Shown here piece after piece: positions 26,177 through 34,107 of a stretch of 64,000 nt of DNA. How positions within the stretch are numbered: position 1 is the stretch's first letter; the number at the start of each line of letters is the position of its first letter. Where the stretch lies: NCBI GenBank assembly GCA_019636215.1, contig JAHBXZ010000005.1, positions 1 through 64,000 of the forward strand, read 5' to 3'. The notes beneath the pieces are model-generated. The model ran no database searches and was not told the DNA's origin. It worked only from the letters and a program-made list of their open reading frames with translations. The stretch comes from Planctomycetota bacterium. Lineage in GTDB: Bacteria; Planctomycetota; UBA8742; UBA2392. The position numbers and the translations under genes were made by a program.

Positions 26177-28132
26177 ATGGCGGCTACTTCCGCGTTGATA
26201 CCGTTTGCCAGCCGCGGCGATGATGACCGCAGCGCGCGCATTGCCCAGGGCCTGTCCCTGGAACTCGCGGACTGGCTGCGCCAGGACGATGCCGAACTTT
26301 CGCTGCTTACCAGCGCGCAGACCGAAGAAGACGGCGCCTGGCGCAAGCTGGTGAACTTCCAGCAGGAGCTTTCCCCCACAGCCGTGGCCGAATTGCTTGA
26401 GCTCATGCGCGCCGGCACCGACGACGACGACGCCGAAAACATCGCGCTGGTGGCCGGCGGCGCGCTTGAAATCCGCACCGAGAACGGCCTGGTGTCCGCG
26501 ATTGCCGGTTCCATCACCGTGACCAACGCGCCGGGGGCCTTTGAGGCCGCGCGGCTGGACGTGAACCTTGATGCCGCCAACTTCCGCGACAACCTGCCGC
26601 GCCTGTTTTCGGATGTCGCAGGCGCGCTGGGCCACAGCCCCGGCCAGCCGTACACGCCCGGGACACGGCACTTCCAGGCCTGGCTGAACCTGCTGGTGAC
26701 ACGCGCGCTCAAGCTCGCGGCCGAGCTCGGTGCCGTCGACCGGCAGGAGACCGACCTGTACCTGCCCGCGATCCAGGCCGCCGAGCTTGATCCCGCGTTT
26801 ACCCCGGCCCGTGACCGGCTGGGCGAGCTGGCCAGCGTGCTGGTGTTTGAGCGCGGCTTCGACCCCGGCCCCGCTGCCGACGCGCTGGATACCGTGGTGC
26901 AGAAAGTCGGGCGTGACTGGAAGTCCGAACGCGTGCGGGGCCACCTGCTGCTGCTGGCCGACCGCCCTGAACTGGCCGCCAAATCCTTCTGCCTGCTGAT
27001 CAAGGGCAAGCTCGAGGCCCCCACCGCGCAGGACCGCATGCATGCGGCCCTGCTGGCCGGGCGCGCGTTCAACCAGGCCAGCCGCCACGCCGAGGCCCAG
27101 CGCGTGCTGAGCCTTGCCATGCAGGCCGAGCACCTGAAGCTCGACGCGATTGTCGAGGCCGGCACATCCAGCGCCGCACTGGGAGAGGCCGCGGTGGCGG
27201 AGCGCCTGTGGCTGCGCGCCATTGAGCTTGACAGGAACTATGTGCCGGCCCGCCTGCACCTGGCGCACCTTTACATCCGTGAAGGCCGCACGCCGGACGC
27301 CGCAGCGCAGTACGAAGGCATGCTTGGCGCCAAGGACCTGCCGCGCGAGGTGTTTGCCGACGCGGCCGAGTTTTTTGTCGTCAACCGCATGCACGAAACG
27401 GCCTGTGCCACGGCCGAACGTTACGCCAGCGAGTACCCCGGCGATGCCATTGCCCATGTGCTGCTGGCAAGCTCCTTGAACCAACTGGGCCGGCACAAGC
27501 GTGCATTGAAGGCACTCGAACAGGCGGAGCTGTGCGCCGGCGTGTCCGCGATTCAGGCATTGGTTGACCGGCAGCGGCGCTTTGCCGAACACCCGCAGGC
27601 CGAGGCCGAATTCCGGCGCCTTGCAGAAGTCGCCCTGGACGGCGACGCGCCCGAGGCCGAGAAGGGCCTGTCCGGGCTGGTCGCGCAGTACCCGGATTTC
27701 TGGGAGGCACACTACTTTCTTGGCGTCAGTTGCCGCCGCCAGCAGCGGTTTGAAGAAGCCCGCCAGCGCTTTGAGATGCTTGCCCAGGCACACCCGCTGC
27801 CCGGGCTCGACAAGGAACTCACCGGCGTGTACTCGGCGCTGGGCCAGCTTGATAAGGCACTCGAAGCCGCGCAGCGGGCAATTGATGCAGCGCCGGACGA
27901 CCCCACCGCCATGACGAATTACTCTGCGGCACTGCTCGAGAACAACCGGCTGGACGAAGCTCTAAAATACGCCCAGCGCGCCGCCGCGGTCATGCCCGAC
28001 GACCCGGTTACGCGCAAGCTGCTGGACCTGCTTGAGGCAAAGTTCAAGAAGCGCGGCCTGGCTGCCAACTTCAAAAGCGTATGGCGCGAGGCCGCAAGCT
28101 GGTTTCGCCTGTTGCGACGCAGGAAGGACTGA
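26177..28132 (+). CDS. Large TPR-repeat protein
   Basis: A 651-aa soluble protein with no signal peptide. The N-terminal ~170 residues are unique and acidic. From about 200 to the end it is helical, with several tetratricopeptide repeats visible; the clearest are around 395-430 and 520-625 (for example LDKALEAAQRAIDAAPDDP and LDEALKYAQRAAAVMPDDP). It ends in a basic tail. Presumably a scaffold; no partner is indicated. A TACAAT hexamer lies six bases before ATG with no ribosome site. Confidence 0.75.
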   Translation: MAATSALIPFASRGDDDRSARIAQGLSLELADWLRQDDAELSLLTSAQTEEDGAWRKLVNFQQELSPTAVAELLELMRAGTDDDDAENIALVAGGALEIRTENGLVSAIAGSITVTNAPGAFEAARLDVNLDAANFRDNLPRLFSDVAGALGHSPGQPYTPGTRHFQAWLNLLVTRALKLAAELGAVDRQETDLYLPAIQAAELDPAFTPARDRLGELASVLVFERGFDPGPAADALDTVVQKVGRDWKSERVRGHLLLLADRPELAAKSFCLLIKGKLEAPTAQDRMHAALLAGRAFNQASRHAEAQRVLSLAMQAEHLKLDAIVEAGTSSAALGEAAVAERLWLRAIELDRNYVPARLHLAHLYIREGRTPDAAAQYEGMLGAKDLPREVFADAAEFFVVNRMHETACATAERYASEYPGDAIAHVLLASSLNQLGRHKRALKALEQAELCAGVSAIQALVDRQRRFAEHPQAEAEFRRLAEVALDGDAPEAEKGLSGLVAQYPDFWEAHYFLGVSCRRQQRFEEARQRFEMLAQAHPLPGLDKELTGVYSALGQLDKALEAAQRAIDAAPDDPTAMTNYSAALLENNRLDEALKYAQRAAAVMPDDPVTRKLLDLLEAKFKKRGLAANFKSVWREAASWFRLLRRRKD

Positions 28133-28197
28133 ATCCGGGTGCCTTCCACAATTCGCCACCGGCACGTCTGTGTCGCACGGCCTGATACACTCAGGGC

Positions 28198-30225
28198 ATG
28201 AGTCACGTAGACACCATCCTCGGCCCCGGCGGCGTGATTGCTACCAAGCTGGGCGGATACGAAGACCGGCCGCAGCAATTGGCCATGGCGCGCGCGGTCG
28301 AAACCGCCTTTGCGACCGACAAGCACCTGGTTGTGGAAGCCGGTACCGGCGTCGGCAAGTCCTTTGCCTATCTTGTGCCCGCGATCCAGCGCGCCGTCAG
28401 CGGCAAGCCCGATGAACGCCCGGTCGTGATCAGCACCGGCACAATCGCGCTTCAGGAACAACTCTACGGCAAGGACATCCCGTTCCTGCGCAGCGTCTAT
28501 GACCAGGAGTTTACGGCCGTGCTGGCCAAGGGCCGCGGCAACTATGTCAGCCTGCGGCGCCTGGACGCCGCGCTGCGCACCGAGGGCGAACTGGTGGCCG
28601 CGGGCGACGAACGCCGCGAACTGCTGCGCCTGAAAACATGGTCCGAAGAAACCGACGACGGCTCGCTGGCCAGCATGAACTTTGAGCCCTCTCACGAGGC
28701 CTGGTCGATGGTGCAAAGCGACCGCAACAACTGCATGGGACGCCAGTGCCCGAACTTCGAAAAAAAGTGCTTCTACCAGCGCGCCAAGCGCCGCATCTAC
28801 AACAGCCACATCCTTGTGGTCAATCACGCCCTGCTGTGCGCCGACCTTGCGCTCAAGGCCGCGGGCATCAACTATCTGCCCGATTATCGCTACCTGATCA
28901 TCGACGAGGCCCACGAACTGGAACGCTATGCCAGTGAGCACCTGGGCATCCGCGTGACCAAGCTGGGTTTGAACTTCACACTGGGCCAGCTTTACAACGC
29001 GCGCAAGAACAAGGGCCTGCTGGTGCGCTTTGATTACCTGCGCGGAGCCTTTGAAGGCCTGCGCGGCGCCAAGGATGCCGGCGAGCGCTACTTTCTCGAG
29101 GTTGAAAAGTGGGCCGCCCGCCAGCGCGAGACACCGGCCCGCGTGTTTGAGCCCGAGCTCTTCCCCAAAGACGCCGGCGACGCCCTGCGCGGCCTGGCAC
29201 TGGCGTTGAAGGAAGGCGCGCTGAACGCCCGCAACGAGGAAGAAAAGCTCGAGATCGAAGCCGGCATGAACCGCGTGCTGGAGTACGCCGAATCACTGGA
29301 TGCCTTCAACAACCAGAATCGCGACGGCCAGGTCTACTGGGTCGAGACGAACACCGGCGCGCGCGAACAGAACCTGGAACTTCGCGCCGCGCCCGTGCAC
29401 GTGGGCGGCATTCTGCGGCAACTGCTGTTTGACCGCTGCAAGAGTGTCGTCATGACCAGCGCCACCCTGGCCACGGGCGCAGGCAAGTTTGAATACATCC
29501 AGGGGCGGTTGGGTGTGCCCGAAGACCGCAGCGAATCCCTGCAACTTGGCAGCCCGTTCAACTTCCGCGAACACGCCCAGATTGTGATCCCGGATGTGCC
29601 CGAGCCGCCATCCAAGGGCGGCGTGAACCCCGAATACGACAAACGCATCAACGAAGAGGTGGTTGCCGCTGTCAAACGCTCGCGAGGCGGGGTGTTTGTG
29701 CTGTTCACAAGCATTCAGCAGATGCGCAAAGTCTACGACGCGACGCACGCGCAACTCGAATTCAGCGGCTTCACGCCACTGCGCCAGGGCGACGGCATGT
29801 CGCGGGTCAAAATGCTCGAACGTTTCAAGGCCGGCACGAAAATGGTCCTCTATGGCGTGGAGACCTTCTGGCAGGGCGTGGACGTGCCCGGCGAAGCCCT
29901 GACCACCGTGATTCTGGCGCGCCTGCCCTTTCCCGTGCCCAGCGACCCGCTGGTGGCCGCGCGCATGGAAGAAGTGGTGCGCAGCGGCGGCAATGACTTC
30001 AACGATTACATGGTGCCCGAGGCCACGATCAAGCTGCGCCAGGGCTTCGGGCGGCTGATCCGACGCAAGGACGACTTCGGCACGGTGGTGATTCTGGACT
30101 CACGCGTGGTCAAGAAGGGCTACGGCAAGCGCATCCTCAAGGCCCTGCCCGATTGTCCGATCACCGACGGCAAGGGCGGCAACCCGCTGGAAAAACGCAA
30201 ACCCGAACCGGCGCCGGATTTTTAG
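28198..30225 (+). CDS. DinG/XPD-type ATP-dependent DNA helicase
   Basis: Superfamily 2 5'-to-3' helicase (675 aa). Walker A AGTGVGKS is at 48-55, the DEAH box at 236-239, and MTSATL and the motif VI segment RQGFGRLIRR follow. Three Cys of the Fe-S domain are present (C179, C184, C191), but the first ligand, normally in KGRxNYxC, is Ser118 (KGRGNYVS). The cluster may be absent, incomplete or use another ligand. Likely role in repair and R-loop or G-quadruplex removal. The RAYT element begins six bases after its stop. Confidence 0.88.
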   Translation: MSHVDTILGPGGVIATKLGGYEDRPQQLAMARAVETAFATDKHLVVEAGTGVGKSFAYLVPAIQRAVSGKPDERPVVISTGTIALQEQLYGKDIPFLRSVYDQEFTAVLAKGRGNYVSLRRLDAALRTEGELVAAGDERRELLRLKTWSEETDDGSLASMNFEPSHEAWSMVQSDRNNCMGRQCPNFEKKCFYQRAKRRIYNSHILVVNHALLCADLALKAAGINYLPDYRYLIIDEAHELERYASEHLGIRVTKLGLNFTLGQLYNARKNKGLLVRFDYLRGAFEGLRGAKDAGERYFLEVEKWAARQRETPARVFEPELFPKDAGDALRGLALALKEGALNARNEEEKLEIEAGMNRVLEYAESLDAFNNQNRDGQVYWVETNTGAREQNLELRAAPVHVGGILRQLLFDRCKSVVMTSATLATGAGKFEYIQGRLGVPEDRSESLQLGSPFNFREHAQIVIPDVPEPPSKGGVNPEYDKRINEEVVAAVKRSRGGVFVLFTSIQQMRKVYDATHAQLEFSGFTPLRQGDGMSRVKMLERFKAGTKMVLYGVETFWQGVDVPGEALTTVILARLPFPVPSDPLVAARMEEVVRSGGNDFNDYMVPEATIKLRQGFGRLIRRKDDFGTVVILDSRVVKKGYGKRILKALPDCPITDGKGGNPLEKRKPEPAPDF

Positions 30226-30366
30226 GGAGATAGCATCGGCGTCCCACCGATGTGTACCTTGCGCGTCTCGCGCATTGGCATGAAAGGAGCTTGTCCATCC
30301 GGGGATGCGTAGCACCGCAGCCCATGTGACCCGCAAGACCGGCCCCGCAGGGGCCCGCCTGGATAG

Positions 30367-30386
30367 CCGGGGGCGTCAGCCCCCGG
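30367..30386. repeat. REP hairpin, left
   Basis: CCGGGGGC-GTCA-GCCCCCGG. The transposase stop codon falls inside its loop, so gene and repeat overlap. The same stem recurs at 30949 and 53943. Confidence 0.8.
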
Positions 30387-30891
30387 AATCGATGTTCCCA
30401 ACATTCGCCCCAGCCCCGTCAGGGGCGGCAGAATCGTCGGCCTTCTCAAAGGACCCGTCTTTCAGCATCTGCATGCCGTGAAGTGCCGCGAACTTCCTGA
30501 GCTCATCGGCCACTGATTGGGTTTTGTGGTGCTCATGCTGGCCAGCGATGTAGGCCTTGGTCTTCTCAACCATTGAAACGCTGACAGAAAAAGCGCCGTA
30601 GCCGTCCTGCCATCCGAACTCGACATCGGGCCAGGTTTCGTGCACCCAACGCGAAGTGTTTGCCTTGATGTCGCGCAACAAATCGGCGATTGCCGTTGTC
30701 ATGTTGACGCCAATCAGCAGTTGTGAGTGGTCCGTATAGCCACCGCCAATCACAAGCCTGCAGCGACGTTTGTCCGCGATGCCGGAAATGTATGAGTACA
30801 GGCGATCTTCGATCTCAGGCGTGATCAGCGGGCGCCGATCCTTGCAGGTGAAGATTGCGTGGATGTGCACACTGTGGAAAGTGCTTCCCAT
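30376..30891 (-). CDS. REP-associated tyrosine (Y1, IS200-like) transposase
   Basis: A 171-aa protein of the TnpA/Y1 fold that would nick and rejoin single-stranded DNA at REP hairpins. Family features: STFHSVHIHAIFTCKDRRPLI at the start, LLRDIKANTSRWVHE, WQDGYGAFSVS, and the KAYIAGQHEHH helix carrying the candidate nucleophilic Tyr. The metal-binding HUH motif reads His-Ser-Gln (TDHSQLLIG), so the second His is lost. I start it at 30891 (MGSTFHS), where similarity begins; a longer frame reaching 31629 runs antisense through a real gene. The C-terminus runs into the left REP. Confidence 0.85.
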   Translation of the reverse strand: MGSTFHSVHIHAIFTCKDRRPLITPEIEDRLYSYISGIADKRRCRLVIGGGYTDHSQLLIGVNMTTAIADLLRDIKANTSRWVHETWPDVEFGWQDGYGAFSVSVSMVEKTKAYIAGQHEHHKTQSVADELRKFAALHGMQMLKDGSFEKADDSAAPDGAGANVGNIDSGG

Positions 30892-30948
30892 GTGGGCATG
30901 ATACTTTCTGTCGCCCCCGCGGGGCTTGGCTCTGGGGCGGAATTGAAT

Positions 30949-30968
30949 CCGGGGGCTTGCGCCCCCGG
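30949..30968. repeat. REP hairpin, right
   Basis: CCGGGGGC-TTGC-GCCCCCGG followed by CTAC, inverted relative to the left copy. It lies about 60 bp upstream of the transposase start. Confidence 0.8.
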
Positions 30969-31183
30969 CTACTTTGGAAGGCCCCTTTCGGGGCAAGGTA
31001 CAGAGCCACGTGACGCCGATGCCACGGTCGGCATTTGCACGGAATGTGCTTCCACCCCCACCTGTTTCCTCTATACTGGCGGGCGAAGGGGCCCCTTGCT
31101 GGCAGGTATGCCGGATGGGCTCCTTTTTTGTTCCGGGTCGCTCTGGAACAACCGAAGCCCCTGGCCTTTGATGGAGGCAGGCG

Positions 31184-33040
31184 ATGCTTACCCCACGCAG
31201 ACTGATAACCACCGGGATTGTCGTTGCAGCGTTGACGCTGTTTGCGATGCCCCTCACGCAGGTTGACGCCCAGCGCAGCACCCGTGGCGGGTCCAGCGGC
31301 CCTGCCCTTGGTGGCAGCGGCTCGCGCTCGGCACCGGCACCCGCACCACGCGCAAGCAGCCCGGCACCCGCGCCGCGCGCAACACCTGCACCCGCGCCGC
31401 GCGCAAGCAGCCCGGCACCCGCGCCGCGCGCAAGCAGCCCGGCACCCGCGCCGCGCGCCAGCAGCCCGGCACCCACGTCGCGCGCAAGTAGCCCGGCGCC
31501 TTCGGCACGCGACACGACGCCATCTCGCAGCAGCGCACCAGCGCCCTCGGCGCGCGACACGGCGCCTTCCCGCAGCAGCGCGCCAGCGCCTTCTTCGCGT
31601 GACGACAGCCAGGACCTGCCGCGCAGCACCTATCGTTCTGCGCCAGCCACGCGCACGCCTTCCGGTGTGCCCACCATCGAGCCCGAACGCAGCCGCGTTG
31701 ACACCACCCGTGCCAGCAACGGCAGTGGCATTTCCCGTGCCGACAACGTCAGCCGCACAGCCGTGCGCCCGGACGCCCCGTCGGCCGGCCGAGCTACAGA
31801 AACGCGCCGCGACCAGCCGGTTACGGCCGCACCCGCCGCGTCCCGCACCCGCGGCATTACCGAACGTTCCACGATCTCAGACTTCAGCACCACCCGTTCC
31901 ACCACGGCTGATCGCAGCGCCACAACCGTTGCCACCAGCCGCAATCAAACCCAGGAAATGCTGGCCGGGCCGTCCTGGCACGTGGGCTATGGCTATGCCG
32001 GCTCATACTACGGACACGGCTGGCGCACCGGCCATCACCACAGCTGGGGCGTAAGCTGGCACCTGGGCGGCGGCTGGAGCATCGGCTTCAGCAGCGGCTG
32101 GTACGGGCGCTGGTGCTGGAACTCCGGCTGGGGTTGGGGCTGGGGCCGCCACATTCACGTCGGCAGCTTTGCCACGGCCATTCTGGTCGGCACGGCCTGG
32201 CACATTGTTGCGCACCAGGGTTACTGGGGCTGGTACGGCGGTTCGCACTGCTATTGGGTGCCCAACTATCGCTGGAACACCTGCGACACGTTCTACTATG
32301 GCGGGCACTACTGCCGCGTGAACCGGCCCTACTGGTACGGCTACACCCGCTGGTATGACTACCGGCCTTACAGCTATGGCTACAGTTCGCTGGTGTACGA
32401 CGACCTGTATGACGACGGCTACGACGACGGTTACAAGAAGGGCTACAACCGCGGCTACCACGACGGCGCCGATGAGGCCGGCGGGCTGAAGGACGATCGT
32501 CGTCGCGACAGCATCGGCAAGGCCTCACGCCCCCGGGTGCCGGACGCAGCCGAAGAACGCGCCCGCGGCAACGCCCTGGCCCAGTTCCGCACCGAAATGA
32601 ACCGCGGCGGCGAAGCCTTCAAGAAGGGCGACTACTCGGCTGCCACCCGCGCGTTCAAGGAAGCCGCAATCGTGAACCCGGAAAGCGCCGACGCCCGCTA
32701 CATGCTTTCGACCAGCGCCATGGCCGAGGGCAAGTACGCGTTTTCAGCGTTTGCCCTGCGCCGGGGCATGGCCCTGGACGCCGAGGGCAGCAACCTTGAC
32801 CTGCCACGCATGTTCGGCGGCCCGGATGCCGTAAGGGCCCAGCGCGACGCCATTGCCCACGAGCTCAAGAACTCGCCCCAAGACGTCGACCTGCTGCTGC
32901 TGCAAGGCTTTGTGGCCCTGCGCAGCGGCGATGCCGGGGCAGCGGCTGCAGCCCTGGACAAAGCCCTGCAACACAACCCGCAGGATGCCGCCGCTAAAAA
33001 ACTGCATCGCGAGGCCATGGACGCGCTGGAACAGTCCTGA
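31184..33040 (+). CDS. Secreted low-complexity/aromatic-rich/TPR protein
   Basis: A 618-aa exported protein in three parts. A signal peptide (about 1-29) is followed by Ala/Pro/Ser/Arg repeats: first a ~9-residue unit (SPAPAPRAS) five to six times, then a ~15-residue unit (APSARDT-PSRSS) about three times. Residues ~260-430 are extremely rich in Trp, Tyr, Gly and His, with a DGYDDGYKKGYNRGYHDG tract. The C-terminal ~170 residues are TPR-like (AFKKGDYSAATRAFKEAAIVNPES). I know no characterised match for the whole. The middle looks adhesive or wall-associated. A strong terminator follows. Confidence 0.75.
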   Translation: MLTPRRLITTGIVVAALTLFAMPLTQVDAQRSTRGGSSGPALGGSGSRSAPAPAPRASSPAPAPRATPAPAPRASSPAPAPRASSPAPAPRASSPAPTSRASSPAPSARDTTPSRSSAPAPSARDTAPSRSSAPAPSSRDDSQDLPRSTYRSAPATRTPSGVPTIEPERSRVDTTRASNGSGISRADNVSRTAVRPDAPSAGRATETRRDQPVTAAPAASRTRGITERSTISDFSTTRSTTADRSATTVATSRNQTQEMLAGPSWHVGYGYAGSYYGHGWRTGHHHSWGVSWHLGGGWSIGFSSGWYGRWCWNSGWGWGWGRHIHVGSFATAILVGTAWHIVAHQGYWGWYGGSHCYWVPNYRWNTCDTFYYGGHYCRVNRPYWYGYTRWYDYRPYSYGYSSLVYDDLYDDGYDDGYKKGYNRGYHDGADEAGGLKDDRRRDSIGKASRPRVPDAAEERARGNALAQFRTEMNRGGEAFKKGDYSAATRAFKEAAIVNPESADARYMLSTSAMAEGKYAFSAFALRRGMALDAEGSNLDLPRMFGGPDAVRAQRDAIAHELKNSPQDVDLLLLQGFVALRSGDAGAAAAALDKALQHNPQDAAAKKLHREAMDALEQS

Positions 33041-33054
33041 TCCTGGTGGCTCAC

Positions 33055-33084
33055 AAAGGCCCGCCGGCATCACGGCGGGCCTTT
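33055..33084 (+). terminator. Rho-independent terminator
   Basis: A 12-bp stem (AAAGGCCCGCCG and its complement) with a six-base loop, followed by a T-rich run (TTGTTATTTTT). It ends transcription of the secreted TPR protein gene. Confidence 0.85.
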
Positions 33085-33102
33085 GTTATTTTTCGCGCCG
33101 GT

Positions 33103-33131
33103 TTGCCAGCGGCCGGCCGGTGTGGCACACT
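33103..33131 (+). promoter_or_regulatory. Promoter of the 33138 gene, leaderless type
   Basis: TTGCCA (33103-33108), a 17-bp spacer and CACACT (33126-33131) lie six bases before ATG. The gene lacks a ribosome binding site. The layout is the same as at hemL. Confidence 0.45.
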
Positions 33132-33137
33132 TTGCCC

Positions 33138-33635
33138 ATGGCCCGACTTCTTTCTGCTGATGCCACAACGTTTCTCGAACTCTCGCCCGCGCCGGTGGCC
33201 CGGCCCGCCGGTACTCTGGGCGACGACGATTCGATCAACTGCCGGATCGCCTTTGAAGCCTACGGCGAACCGGTGGAAGGCACGGTGCCACTTTCCGCCG
33301 GCGGCCTGCGCCGCATGCTGCAGCGCCTGGAGTCCTTCTGCACCAAGCGCGAGGGCATGATCCAGTTGCGCGACGAGGCCCAGGCACTGGAACTCAGCCT
33401 GGCGGCAAAGCGCTCGCGCTGGACAGAAAAGATCCGTGTCACGGGACTTGCGGGCGTGCCGAAAGAACAGGATGCACCGGTCGCCGACGAGTTACGCGTG
33501 AACGTGGGCATTCTGCTGCGGCAGGAAAACGCGACGGCCAGCGTCGAACAACGCGCAGGGTTAGTCACCACCTTTGACGCCCTGGCCGGCTTTGTCTCGG
33601 ATCTCGCCCGAGAGGCCGGCTTTACCAGCCCATGA
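33138..33635 (+). CDS. Hypothetical protein
   Basis: A 165-aa soluble protein, not recognised. It has a beta-rich N-terminal half and a helical, charged second half (RRMLQRLESFCTKREGMIQLRDEAQALELSL). It overlaps the next gene by 4 bp (ATGA), so the two products are probably made together. Confidence 0.7.
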   Translation: MARLLSADATTFLELSPAPVARPAGTLGDDDSINCRIAFEAYGEPVEGTVPLSAGGLRRMLQRLESFCTKREGMIQLRDEAQALELSLAAKRSRWTEKIRVTGLAGVPKEQDAPVADELRVNVGILLRQENATASVEQRAGLVTTFDALAGFVSDLAREAGFTSP

Positions 33636-34042
33636 CCAGCGAAGAAACCAACGTCGAGTGGCTGGAGCGCGATCGGCGACAATGGTTGGCGCTGGCAAAC
33701 ATGCCCGACATGCTGACTGCCCGCATGTTCGTCACCATGCTGGAAAGCAACGAGCTGGAAGGTCGCGTCGGCACAAACAACGGGCAGTTCGTGATTGAAG
33801 TGCCCGCAGAGCAATACGAGGCCGCCCTGGCCGTGTACCACCCCGGCGAGAGCGGCATCACCCCTCCGCTGGAAGAAGCCCGCCAGAAGACCGGCATCCA
33901 CACCGGCCGACGCATCAAGCACGAGATGGCCACACGCGCATTGCAACGCAAGCAGCTCTCATTCAAGGCCATCATGGTGTGGCTGCTGATGGTCGCGGTT
34001 GTCGGCACCGGCCTTGCAATGGCGTGGTTGTTCTTAAGTTAA
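33632..34042 (+). CDS. Tail-anchored small protein with DUF2007-like domain
   Basis: A 136-aa protein. Residues 20-72 (NMPDMLTARMFVTMLESNELEGRV...IEVPAEQYEAALAVYH) resemble DUF2007-type putative signal-transducing domains. A basic stretch (about 93-112) precedes one C-terminal membrane helix (about 113-134). Coupled to the preceding hypothetical gene. Confidence 0.65.
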   Translation: MTSEETNVEWLERDRRQWLALANMPDMLTARMFVTMLESNELEGRVGTNNGQFVIEVPAEQYEAALAVYHPGESGITPPLEEARQKTGIHTGRRIKHEMATRALQRKQLSFKAIMVWLLMVAVVGTGLAMAWLFLS

Positions 34043-34107
34043 TCAAATGCGGCCTTTGGCACGTTTGCAGGTATCATCCGGTACCTTGCAACCATCCGAG
34101 GCCTGCC

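Larger units (their letters stand above)
30231..31024 (-). mobile_element. RAYT element with inverted REP hairpins at both ends
   Basis: About 794 bp. The outer 31 bp at each end (30231-30261 and 30994-31024) are inverted copies matching at 24 of 31 positions without gaps. Inside each end come a GGCCCC-type hairpin and then an identical-stem hairpin CCGGGGGC-N4-GCCCCCGG (30367-30386 and 30949-30968), pointing outward. Between them is one Y1-type transposase gene. No target duplication is seen, as expected for this family. Confidence 0.8.

Noticed and set aside
30231..31024. Active transposition as a firm claim
   Set aside because: The HUH motif is degenerate and no empty site can be examined from this window alone.
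31330..31600. Tandem DNA repeats as a non-coding element
   Set aside because: They are in-frame 27-bp and 45-bp codon repeats of the secreted protein.
30376..31629. 417-codon version of the transposase gene
   Set aside because: Similarity to the Y1 family begins at 30891. The upstream part runs through the REP hairpin and antisense to the Pro/Ala repeats of the secreted protein.
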